From: Methylosinus trichosporium OB3b | Lineage (GTDB): Bacteria > Pseudomonadota > Alphaproteobacteria > Rhizobiales > Beijerinckiaceae | NCBI RefSeq assembly: GCF_002752655.1 | Contig: NZ_CP023737.1 | Location: 1,798,001 to 1,862,000 of the forward strand | DNA length: 64,000 nt | Direction: 5' to 3' | In this document: in pieces, positions 36,563 to 43,720 of the stretch | How positions within the stretch are numbered: the first letter of the stretch is position 1 | Layout of the letters: every line of letters starts with the position of its first letter | Position numbers and translations under genes: made by a program | Notes under the pieces: generated by a model | Databases searched by the model: none | What the model was told of the DNA's origin: nothing | Seen by the model: the letters and a program-made list of their open reading frames with translations, nothing else

Positions 36563-36778
36563 GTGCGCCAACCAGACCGTATCATCCGCCTGAGAACCGT
36601 CCTCGCCCGGACCGGCCTGTCTCGGTCCACCATCTACCGCAAGATCGCCGAGGGCACCTTCCCCGCACAGATCAAAATCAGCGCCAACGGCGCGGGCTGG
36701 CATGAATCCGAAATCGACCGCTGGGTCGCCAACCCCCTTGCATGGCGGCCGGTGGAAGAGGTCGATGACGGTCGGTGA
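36563..36778 (+). CDS. AlpA-family helix-turn-helix regulator
   Basis: A 71-aa protein starting with GTG: MRQPDRIIRLRTVLARTGLS, then RSTIYRKIAEGTFPAQIKIS and WHESEIDRWV. This is the winged MerR/AlpA-type excisionase fold usual next to P4-like integrases, where it controls integrase expression or acts as excisionase. A GAGG lies upstream of the GTG. It converges with the integrase gene, 46 bases apart. Confidence 0.9.
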   Translation: MRQPDRIIRLRTVLARTGLSRSTIYRKIAEGTFPAQIKISANGAGWHESEIDRWVANPLAWRPVEEVDDGR

Positions 36779-36824
36779 GGCCAGCGCGCTCATACAATCA
36801 GTGCACGATCGGCGATATCTTTCG

Positions 36825-38012
36825 TCACGGCGTTCGTTTGAATTTATCAATGCAGTCTGACCACGCCTGCATCAGTTCGATCCGCTCTTGCCAATAGCTC
36901 GCCCGGTTGTAGGCGCGCCGGATTTCGTTCTGATCTTGATGCCCGAGCGCGGCCTCGATCACGTCGGGCCGGAAACCCCGTTCGTTCAATATCGAGCTTG
37001 CCGCAGCCCGAAAGCCGTGCGCGGTCATCTCATCCTGCGTAAAGCCCATGCGCCGCAGCGCCGCGTTCATGGCGTTCTCCGACAGGGGGCGGGCATTGGA
37101 GCGGATAGAGGGGAACACGAGCGTGCTCCGGGCGACCTCTTTCACCTCGCGCAACACATCGAGCGCCTGTCGCGAGAGCGGCACGTCATGCGGCCGGCGA
37201 ACCTTGGTGCGGGCGCCGTCGATGCGCCAGATTGCCTCCTCCGCGTCGATTTCCGCCCATGTGGCGCCGCGGACCTCGCCGGGGCGGGCAAACGTCAGCG
37301 CGGTGAACTGAAGAGCGCACCGGAGCGTCGGCCAGCCGTCATAGGCGTCTATGGCCACCAGAAGCGCGCCGAGATGCTTCTCGTCGGTGATTGCGGCCCG
37401 ATGCTGCACCTTCGGCGCCATCAGGGCGCCGCGCAACAGAAGAGTCGGATCGTCCTTGGCCCGCAGCGTAGCGACAGCGAGCCGGAAGACGGTGCCGATC
37501 AGGCTACGCAGCCGCCGCGCCGTCTCCCGGCGCCCGCTGCGTTCGATCCGTTGCAGCAACGCGAGGATTTCCGCCGGCGTGATATCCGCGATTGGTCGGG
37601 CGCCAAGGTCGGGGCCGGCAAGATCGACGAGCAGCCATCGGTTCTTCGCAACGGTGGACGCGGCGGCGCCCTCGTCCTCGATGCGTTGCAGATATTCCTC
37701 GGCAACGCCCCCGAAGGTGTTCGTCGCCGAGATGACAGCGGTCAGTTTCGCAGCCTTCTTGTTGGCCCCAGGATCGACTCCCGAGGCCAACAGCTTCTTG
37801 GCTTCGTCGCGCAGCCGCCGCGCCTCGACGAGGGGAACGGAGGGATAGGCGCCGTGGGAGAGCTTCTTCTGCTTACCGCTGAACCGGTATGCCTGGTTCC
37901 AGAGCCGCGCGCCGCTCGGCTTCACAAGGAGGTAGAGCCCGCCGCCATCGGAGAGCTTGTATTCCGACGCCCGGCCCTTGGCGGCGCGGCACGCTGTATC
38001 TGTCAGGGGCAT
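36825..38012 (-). CDS. Tyrosine integrase, P4/DUF4102 type
   Basis: A 395-aa integrase. N-terminal arm-binding domain (MPLTDTACRAAKGRASEYKLSDG onward), core-binding domain, then a catalytic domain with Arg in FARPGEVRGATW, HGFRAAAS (His-x-x-Arg), LGH and a Tyr nucleophile around AYNRASYW or later. These integrases insert elements in tRNA 3' ends or dusA. The ATG has a GGGAGG site. It is encoded beside the tRNA-Phe, reading away from it, which fits the attachment site proposed here. Confidence 0.95.
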   Translation of the reverse strand: MPLTDTACRAAKGRASEYKLSDGGGLYLLVKPSGARLWNQAYRFSGKQKKLSHGAYPSVPLVEARRLRDEAKKLLASGVDPGANKKAAKLTAVISATNTFGGVAEEYLQRIEDEGAAASTVAKNRWLLVDLAGPDLGARPIADITPAEILALLQRIERSGRRETARRLRSLIGTVFRLAVATLRAKDDPTLLLRGALMAPKVQHRAAITDEKHLGALLVAIDAYDGWPTLRCALQFTALTFARPGEVRGATWAEIDAEEAIWRIDGARTKVRRPHDVPLSRQALDVLREVKEVARSTLVFPSIRSNARPLSENAMNAALRRMGFTQDEMTAHGFRAAASSILNERGFRPDVIEAALGHQDQNEIRRAYNRASYWQERIELMQAWSDCIDKFKRTP

Positions 38013-38057
38013 TGACGCCTCCCGGCTGTTGGCCTCGGGCCAGCAGATACCAGGGCG

Positions 38058-38079
38058 AGGCCAACATCAAGGCCAACAA
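38058..38079 (+). repeat. Arm-type direct repeats, right end
   Basis: GAGGCCAACA and AAGGCCAACA, two bases apart, matching the left-end pair. Located between the integrase start and the tRNA. Confidence 0.6.
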
Positions 38080-38212
38080 ATTCATGAGATCGGGTGATAT
38101 CCGAAGATGCCGATTGAGACGGCAGAAGGCGTCAAAAACCAAAAAACAACAATCTTTTCAATGCAATATGACGCCCATTGAGACGTCCTGAGATGCCGGG
38201 AGATTAGGGGGA

Positions 38213-38288
38213 TGGTGCCCAGGGGCGGAATCGAACCACCGACACTGCGATTTTCAGTCGCATGCTCTACCAACTGAGCTACCTGGGC
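38213..38288 (-). tRNA. tRNA-Phe (GAA)
   Basis: A 76-base cloverleaf with encoded CCA. Acceptor stem GCCCAGG / CCTGGGC, D-arm AGCTCAGTTGGTAGAGC, anticodon stem-loop GCGACTGAAAATCGC with anticodon GAA, T-arm GTGGTTCGATTCCGC. The 3' end abuts the mobile element and serves as its attachment site; the gene remains intact. Confidence 0.97.
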
Positions 38289-38385
38289 GTCGGCGTCGCG
38301 TGGACGCCGGAGTTCGCGGCTTATAGAAAGGGATACTCTGCTTGTCCAGCCCCGTGCGCGAGATTTTCGCGTCGACGGCCCTTGC

Positions 38386-38802
38386 TCAATGACCTTCCAT
38401 CGGCGCACCCGGAAACGGCAGGATGTCGATCCCTTCGTCGATCAGCGCCTTCGCCTCCTCGAGGCTCGCCCGTCCGCGAATCGCGCGTTGCTCGGCCTCG
38501 CCGTCCTGCATGCGGCGCGCCTCTTCCGGAAAGGCCGCGCCCACATCCTCCGTCACGGCGGCGATCGCTTCGCGCAGGAGGCCGACCATCGCGCGCAGCG
38601 CCGCGCCCTCGTCCGCCGCCGGCGCGGCGCGCGCCACATCGCGCGCCACATGGGGAGCCATGATCGCCTTGGCGACCCGCGCCGAGCCGCAAATGGGGCA
38701 AGCGATCGCGCCCTGCTCCGCTTGGCGGTCGAAGGCTGCGCTGTCCTTGAACCAGCTCTCGAACTCATGCCCCTCTGCGCAGCGGAGCGAATAGCGGATC
38801 AC
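38386..38802 (-). CDS. DUF1178 family protein
   Basis: A 138-aa protein with a zinc-ribbon-like N-terminus (MIRYSLRCAEGHEFESWF, then IACPICGSARVAKAIMAP) and an acidic helical C-terminus (DEGIDILPFPG). This matches the DUF1178 family common in alphaproteobacteria next to glutaredoxin or nitrilase genes. The stop/start overlap with the glutaredoxin gene is four bases, so they share a message. Function unknown. Confidence 0.9.
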   Translation of the reverse strand: MIRYSLRCAEGHEFESWFKDSAAFDRQAEQGAIACPICGSARVAKAIMAPHVARDVARAAPAADEGAALRAMVGLLREAIAAVTEDVGAAFPEEARRMQDGEAEQRAIRGRASLEEAKALIDEGIDILPFPGAPMEGH

Positions 38803-39071
38803 GACGCGCGCTCGCCCGCTCCGAGCAGACGGTCGAGCTCGCCGGCCGACTCCAGCGCATAGAGATCGTCACAGCCGCCGATCGGCTGTCCATCGATGAA
38901 AATCTGCGGAACCGTGCTGCGCCCCTCCGCGAGACGGCTCATCTCGGCGCGCTTTTGCGGATCGCCGTCGACGGGAATCTCCTGATAGGCGATCCTCTTC
39001 AGCTCGAGCAGCTGCTTGGCCGCCCGGCAATAGGGGCAGGTCGAGGTGGTGTAGATGACGATCTGCGGCAT
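38799..39071 (-). CDS. grxC: Glutaredoxin 3
   Basis: A 90-aa dithiol glutaredoxin with active site CPYC at 12-15, the cis-proline in STVPQIFIDGQ and the GSH-binding GGCDDLYALE. It reduces disulfides and glutathione mixed disulfides in the cytoplasm. Part of a short operon (comF, grxC, DUF1178) reading leftwards. Confidence 0.95.
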   Translation of the reverse strand: MPQIVIYTTSTCPYCRAAKQLLELKRIAYQEIPVDGDPQKRAEMSRLAEGRSTVPQIFIDGQPIGGCDDLYALESAGELDRLLGAGERAS

Positions 39072-39133
39072 GACGGTTCGATGACCTCCCGCGCCCTTAT
39101 ATTCGCTGCAGGCGATATTTCAACGGCGCGGCG

Positions 39134-39922
39134 TCAGGCGGCGTCGACGACGCGCGCGAGCACCAGCACGTCGACGCGCGCCGCCCCGGCTCTCAGCAAG
39201 ACCCGGGCCGCAGCGTTCACCGTCGCGCCGGTCGTCAGCACATCGTCGACGAGCACGATATTGCGGCCGTGGACGGCGGCGGCCCTCTCCGGCTTCAGCC
39301 GAAAAGCCCCCTGCATGTTGGCGGCCCGCTGCGAGCGCGACAATCCGACCTGCGGCGGCGTCGGCTTCACGCGCTCCAGCGCCGCGGTCTCGACCGGCAC
39401 GGCGCTCTCGCGCGAGATCGCCTGCGCCAGCGCCGCCGATTGGTTGAAGCGGCGCGCGGCGAGACGCAGCCGATGCAGCGGAATAGGGACGAGAAGATCG
39501 GCCTCTGCGAGCAGCTCGGCGCCGGCGCGGGCCATCCAACGGCCGAGCGGCTCGGCCAGCTCCAGCCGGTCGTAATATTTCAGGCGATGCGCGAGGCTGC
39601 GCGCCTTGTCGCTGTCATAGCGGGCGACGGCGCGCGCCCGCGCGAACGCGGGCGGATCGGCGCTGGCCGCGAGCGAGATGGCGCCGGCGCCGAGATCGCG
39701 GTCGAAAGGCAGGCCGAGCCGCTCGCAATAGGGCCGCTCGATGAAGCCCATCCCGCCCCAACAGGCGGGACAGAGCGCGCCATGCGTCGCCACCGCCTCG
39801 CGGCAGACGAGGCAGACCGGCGGATAGACGAGGTCGAGCAGCCGCGCGCCGAACCCGCGCAGGAGCCGGGCGGCGCGCATCGGCGCGGTTTCGAGCCTCG
39901 CCTCTGGTTCAGCGATCGTCAT
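39134..39922 (-). CDS. comF: ComF family phosphoribosyltransferase-like protein
   Basis: The 262-aa product has an N-terminal four-cysteine zinc motif (PPVCLVCREAV, ALCPACWGG) and a C-terminal PRPP-binding loop IVLVDDVLTTGATVNAA, the ComF signature. In competent bacteria ComF helps handle incoming single-stranded DNA; the function in alphaproteobacteria is not established. Normal length. Confidence 0.93.
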   Translation of the reverse strand: MTIAEPEARLETAPMRAARLLRGFGARLLDLVYPPVCLVCREAVATHGALCPACWGGMGFIERPYCERLGLPFDRDLGAGAISLAASADPPAFARARAVARYDSDKARSLAHRLKYYDRLELAEPLGRWMARAGAELLAEADLLVPIPLHRLRLAARRFNQSAALAQAISRESAVPVETAALERVKPTPPQVGLSRSQRAANMQGAFRLKPERAAAVHGRNIVLVDDVLTTGATVNAAARVLLRAGAARVDVLVLARVVDAA

Positions 39923-40061
39923 CGGCCCGACCTTCCCCCTCCTTGCTTTTCGCGAAGCCGCCCGCCGCGAACGCCCGCAGATCCCGAGCGGGGGGCTCGT
40001 TCAAAGCGGATCGCCCTGGGCCGCAGGCGCGCTCCGGCGTTGCTCGAAGGGATTGATTCGA

Positions 40062-40138
40062 TGGTACCGCCACCCCGGCTCGAACGGGGGACCCCCAGAT
40101 CCACAATCTGGTGCTCTAACCAACTGAGCTATGGCGGC
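40062..40138 (-). tRNA. tRNA-His (GTG)
   Basis: A 77-base cloverleaf with encoded CCA. Anticodon stem-loop CCAGATTGTGGATCTGG, anticodon GTG; D-arm AGCTCAGTTGGTTAGAGC; T-arm CCCCGTTCGAGCCGGGG. The acceptor ends are G1:U72 with discriminator A73, the unusual form reported for alphaproteobacteria, which lack the canonical G-1:C73. Confidence 0.97.
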
Positions 40139-40330
40139 CCGTCAGCGGGGCGGAAACTAGAAGCATCGCCGTTTTTTTGCAACGCGAATATCGGCCTCGG
40201 CGTCAAAATCCTGTCGGCGCCGCCTCCACGCCTCGTCGCCGCTCCTCGCCTTGGCCGGCGCCCGAATCTCTGCTTAACATGGAGGCCGCCGCCGGCCTGT
40301 CGCCCGCGGCCCCGCGAGGACCGCCCGCCG

Positions 40331-41155
40331 ATGAAAGTCACTTTGATCCAGATGAACTCCGTCAGCGACAAAGCCGCCAATCTCGCCGCCGCGGGGGCGC
40401 TGATCGAGCAGGCCGTGCGCGACGAGCGGCCTGACTGGATCTGTCTGCCCGAGGTGTTCGATTTCATTGGCGGCAATCGCGCCGACAAGGCCGCCGCCGC
40501 CGAGACGCTGCCCGGAGGCCCCGCCTATTCGCTATGCAGCGAGCTCGCCCGCCGTCATGGCGTGTTCATCCACGCCGGCTCCATCCTCGAGAAAATCCCC
40601 GGCGAGGATCGCTTCCACAACACCACCCTCGCCTTCGACCGCCGCGGCGAGGAGGTGGCGCGCTACCGCAAGATTCATATGTTCGACATCACCGCCCCGG
40701 ACGGCGCTCAATATCGCGAGAGCGCCGCCTTCAAACCGGGAGACGCCGTCGTCACTTATGACTGCGAGGGGCTCACCATCGGCTGCGCCATCTGCTATGA
40801 TCTGCGCTTTCCATATCTTTTTCAAAAGCTTGCAGAGAAAGGGGCGCAGATCGTCGCCCTCCCCTCCGCCTTCACCATGGTCACCGGCAAGGATCATTGG
40901 GAGGTGCTGCTGCGCGCCCGCGCGATCGAGAGCCAGACCTATGTGATTGCGCCGAATCAGACCGGAGCGCACAAGGCCGGCCATGAGACGCGCGTCAGCT
41001 ATGGCCATTCGCTGGTCGCCGATCCCTGGGGCCATGTCGTCGCGAGGGCGTCCGACGGCGTCGGCTTCGTCTCGACGCGAATCGATCCCGAGCGCATCCG
41101 CAGGGTGCGGGCCATGATTCCGGTCGCGAGCCATAAGGTCACGCTGCCGGCCTGA
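40331..41155 (+). CDS. Carbon-nitrogen hydrolase (nitrilase superfamily, Nit1-like)
   Basis: A 274-aa amidase with the Glu-Lys-Cys triad: Glu in ICLPEVFDF, Lys in YRKIHMFDI, Cys in IGCAICYDLRFP. The HMFDITAPDG and NHWEV-like segments fit the Nit1/deaminated-glutathione amidase subgroup, which repairs a side product of transaminases. The start MKVTLIQMNSVSDK follows the tRNA-His gene. Substrate assignment is by family only. Confidence 0.9.
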   Translation: MKVTLIQMNSVSDKAANLAAAGALIEQAVRDERPDWICLPEVFDFIGGNRADKAAAAETLPGGPAYSLCSELARRHGVFIHAGSILEKIPGEDRFHNTTLAFDRRGEEVARYRKIHMFDITAPDGAQYRESAAFKPGDAVVTYDCEGLTIGCAICYDLRFPYLFQKLAEKGAQIVALPSAFTMVTGKDHWEVLLRARAIESQTYVIAPNQTGAHKAGHETRVSYGHSLVADPWGHVVARASDGVGFVSTRIDPERIRRVRAMIPVASHKVTLPA

Positions 41156-41395
41156 AGCGCCTCCAATCCCTCTCTTGTCACGCAACTGGCGAAGATGCAC
41201 GTAACTGGCGGACTCGCCAGCAGAATTCCCACGCGCTCTTGCGCGGTTCGGGAAAGTGTGGCTAGAATATTGTTCTGCTTACAATCCGAAACAGGATGGG
41301 CGCCGAAAATGCGCGCCGGCAGCGGGGGGAGCAACAATCATGGCGTCGCGTCCGAAAAATCGCGAGGCGGGCAGGTCTGCGCCCGCACGAATAGC

Positions 41396-41734
41396 ATGAC
41401 CAAGAAAATCGAACCAGGGCGCACTTTGACGCGGGCCGCCCTGCGTGAGGCCGTCTACAGCTGTTGCCCAACGCTGTCGCGCGCCGAAGCCCGTCAGATT
41501 CTCGACGCCACTTTCGAGGAGATCAGCGACGCTCTGGTCCGCGGCGAGCCGGTGAAGCTGCGCTCTTTCGGCAGCTTCAACGTGCGCGCCAAGCGCGAGC
41601 GCGTCGGCCGCAATCCCAAGACCGGCGTCGAGGCGCCGATCTGCTCGCGCAAGGTGTTGACGTTCAAGGCCTCGCCGGTGCTGATCGCGCAGGTCAACGG
41701 ACAGTCGACCGAGCATTTGGAAGAGGCGGATTGA
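41396..41734 (+). CDS. ihfA: Integration host factor alpha subunit
   Basis: A 112-aa HU/IHF-family DNA-bending protein: LTRAALREAVYSCCPTLSRAEARQILDATFEEISDALVRGE, then VKLRSFGSFNVRAKRERVGRNPKTG. The NPKTG arm tip with the intercalating proline and the slight C-terminal extension fit IhfA rather than HU. IHF bends DNA between enhancer and promoter at sigma-54 genes, so it is relevant to the nif promoters here, and also serves tyrosine integrases. Confidence 0.9.
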   Translation: MTKKIEPGRTLTRAALREAVYSCCPTLSRAEARQILDATFEEISDALVRGEPVKLRSFGSFNVRAKRERVGRNPKTGVEAPICSRKVLTFKASPVLIAQVNGQSTEHLEEAD

Positions 41735-41744
41735 AAGTCGAGAA

Positions 41745-41800
41745 GCGAGCCTGAGGCTCGCGGTCCAGGGCGCGCTCGGGCCGCGAGCTTCAGGCCTCGG
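41745..41800. repeat. Dispersed palindromic repeat A, copy 3
   Basis: Left arm 41745-41766, right arm about 41778-41799, with a few differences from the full copy. The right arm contains the stop codon (41790-41792) of the adjacent leftward gene. Confidence 0.8.
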
Positions 41801-42476
41801 CCGCGGCGATCAGCTCCGCGAGAGAGAAATCCGGCCGGCCGTCGAAACGCCGGACGATCGTCTCGATGCGCGGCAGATCGGCGAGGCTCTCGACGTCGAG
41901 CCGAAGCTCCGGGCGCGCCGCCTCCGGCGGGGCCTTGAGGCTGAGCGGGCGATAGATGCGGCTGTTCTCGCGCAGGAAGGCCGGGCCGCCGCGGCGCTGC
42001 TCCGGCTCGCCGCAGCGCGCCTCCGCCTCGGCGAGCGCCGCCAGAGTGAAGCCGTCGATCTCCATGCCGCGCGGATAGGTCGGCGCCAGCGTGTTGCCGA
42101 TCCAGTCGAGCATTCCGTCCGTCATCTGCAACAGATCGGCGACCTGAGTCACCAGCGCCGGATCGATCAGAGCGCTGCGCGCATCGATCATCACCCCGCC
42201 TTTGGCGCCGGCGGCGCGCAAGGCCGCGAGCAGGCGGCCGATGAGATCGTCGCGCCCGCCGGTCTCGCAGGCGACGCCGCGCGCGGCGCAAAAGGCGCGG
42301 ATCGGCTCGTCCTCCGCTTCGTCGCTGGTCGTGACCACGACGCCGGCCAGTTTTTCGGCGCGCGAGACGCGCTGCAGCAGCAAGCCGAGCAACGGCTCGC
42401 CGGCGAGCGGCGCCAGAACGCCGGTCTCGCGGCCGTCCCGAACCATGACGGCGGAAATAATGGCGAGGACGTTCAT
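41790..42476 (-). CDS. Cytidylyltransferase-like protein (SpsF/NeuA type)
   Basis: The 228-aa product starts MNVLAIISAVMVRDGRETGVLAPLAGEPLLGLLLQRV, an NTP-transferase-like beginning, and continues with LAGVVVTTSDEAEDEPIRAFCAARGV, as in SpsF/NeuA CMP-sugar synthetase-like proteins. The full GRxxSKxxPxK loop is replaced (RDGRETGVLAP), so catalytic competence is uncertain. Its C-terminal codons come from dispersed repeat A. It follows the cysteine dioxygenase-like gene by ten bases. Confidence 0.75.
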   Translation of the reverse strand: MNVLAIISAVMVRDGRETGVLAPLAGEPLLGLLLQRVSRAEKLAGVVVTTSDEAEDEPIRAFCAARGVACETGGRDDLIGRLLAALRAAGAKGGVMIDARSALIDPALVTQVADLLQMTDGMLDWIGNTLAPTYPRGMEIDGFTLAALAEAEARCGEPEQRRGGPAFLRENSRIYRPLSLKAPPEAARPELRLDVESLADLPRIETIVRRFDGRPDFSLAELIAAAEA

Positions 42477-42486
42477 GGGCTCGGCC

Positions 42487-43062
42487 TCAATCGCGGATTT
42501 CGGTTTGGATGGTGTAGATGTCGTAGGGCGGCGCGTCCTCGCCATTGGCGTAGCCCATGGGCTCGCCCTCCCCCGGCCGCCGCACGAGACGGCCGATCTC
42601 GCCGCCATAGACATGAATGGCGATGGCGGCCTCTGCGCCGGCGAGACGCACCGCGGCCTCGCCGGCCGAACGAAAGACGTCGACGGTCCCCCGCGGCAGC
42701 TCGCGCGGCGCGGCGCCGGCAAGGCAGCGCGTCGGCGTCCCGCGCAGCGCGCCGATGATCTCCCAGACGCCCGGCTGCTCGATGGCGAGCGCCGCGCCGG
42801 CGGGAAGCACCGAAGCGATGACGGCGAAGCGCTCCATGCCGTCGCTATAGAGCTGATATTGCCGCGCCTCGCCGGACGGCGCGGCGGCGAAGACCTCCGG
42901 CAGCCAATCGTCTTCGGCGACGAGCCGCGTCATCAGATCGCGGCCGATGAGCAGTATCTCGCGCTCGCCCTCTGCGAGCTCGACCATGGATTGAATGTCC
43001 CAGATGAACCGCTTGAGGGCGGGAGGAACGGGAGGGCGCGTCGGCTCGGGTGCGGCGGTCAT
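42487..43062 (-). CDS. Cysteine dioxygenase-like cupin lacking the metal HxH motif
   Basis: The 191-aa product aligns with bacterial cysteine/3-mercaptopropionate dioxygenases: YQLYSDGMERFAVIASVLPAG, VWEIIGALRG and IAIHVYGGEIG. In active enzymes PVHDHxVWG supplies two iron-binding histidines. Here the segment is AIEQPGVWE (Glu95, Gln96, Pro97), so both are lost, while the third histidine (His150) is kept. It is probably not a thiol dioxygenase, or uses a different metal or none. Co-oriented with the cytidylyltransferase-like gene. Confidence 0.82.
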   Translation of the reverse strand: MTAAPEPTRPPVPPALKRFIWDIQSMVELAEGEREILLIGRDLMTRLVAEDDWLPEVFAAAPSGEARQYQLYSDGMERFAVIASVLPAGAALAIEQPGVWEIIGALRGTPTRCLAGAAPRELPRGTVDVFRSAGEAAVRLAGAEAAIAIHVYGGEIGRLVRRPGEGEPMGYANGEDAPPYDIYTIQTEIRD

Positions 43063-43247
43063 GACGCAAGGAAAGCAAGCGATGCGCCATGGGGGGCGAG
43101 GGAAACGCCGAAGAGAACCAACGGCGCCGCCGCCTCCTCTGAAACGACAAAGAGAACCAACGGCGCCGCATCCCCCTCTCCCCGCTCGCCTGACATCCTC
43201 CTTGCATCAGCTCCCCAAAACTTCGATCCCTCGGCGGAGCGCGAGAC

Positions 43248-43586
43248 GTGAAGACAGATTACATTCGGGAGCTGAGCGAGGTGCGCATGGTGCGGCGCGC
43301 GCCGGAGGGGCCGTTCGAGCTGGGCCGCGAGGATCGCCTCTATGTGCTGCAGCGCCTGCGCGACCTCGAGATCGCCTTCGGCATAGAGGGCTTTCCGGGC
43401 GTGCCTTTCGAGGAGATTTCGGGGCGCGAGCTGATCGGCCTCTTCATCGATTGGTGGCGGGGGCTGGAGCCCGAGACCGAGGCGCAGCAGACCGCCCATG
43501 GCCGCCTGCCCGGCGCCATTCGACTGCTCGACACCCATTCGGCGTTGATGGAGGAAAAGGCGCAGCGGCCCCGCTCGGCGCCGTGA
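43248..43586 (+). CDS. Unrecognised 112-aa protein
   Basis: Starts MKTDYIRELSEVRMVRRAPEGPFELGRED. Soluble, acidic and helical, with a conserved-looking FEEISGRELIGLFIDWWRGLEPETEAQQTAHGRLPGAIRLLDTH. No cysteine, signal peptide or membrane segment. I do not recognise the family. Codon use is like the surrounding core genes and the frame is open across its length, which supports a real gene. It is divergent from the dioxygenase-like gene. Confidence 0.6.
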   Translation: MKTDYIRELSEVRMVRRAPEGPFELGREDRLYVLQRLRDLEIAFGIEGFPGVPFEEISGRELIGLFIDWWRGLEPETEAQQTAHGRLPGAIRLLDTHSALMEEKAQRPRSAP

Positions 43587-43675
43587 TTGTCCGATATCGG
43601 ACAGAGCGCGTTGGCGCCATCATTGTCAGCCCATACCAGACGAATATCGGCTCAACGATTCGAAGTTTCTGGAGA

Positions 43676-43720
43676 GCGAGCCTGAGGGCTCGCGGTCCAG
43701 ATCCGAGCGTCAAGCGAGCG
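43676..43720. repeat. Dispersed palindromic repeat A, copy 4 (right arm degenerate)
   Basis: The left arm (43676-43698) matches the full copy with one change; the right arm is only partly recognisable and contains the stop codon (43710-43712) of the adjacent leftward gene. Confidence 0.7.

Larger units (their letters stand above)
29926..38227. mobile_element. Integrative mobilizable element in tRNA-Phe
   Basis: About 8.3 kb between a 15/16-base direct repeat of the tRNA-Phe 3' end. From left: arm repeats, two cargo genes, traD, traC, oriT, traA relaxase, AlpA-type regulator and tyrosine integrase next to the tRNA. There are no mating-pair (type IV secretion) genes, so transfer would depend on a helper. 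It carries no transposase and no resistance gene. Confidence 0.8.
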
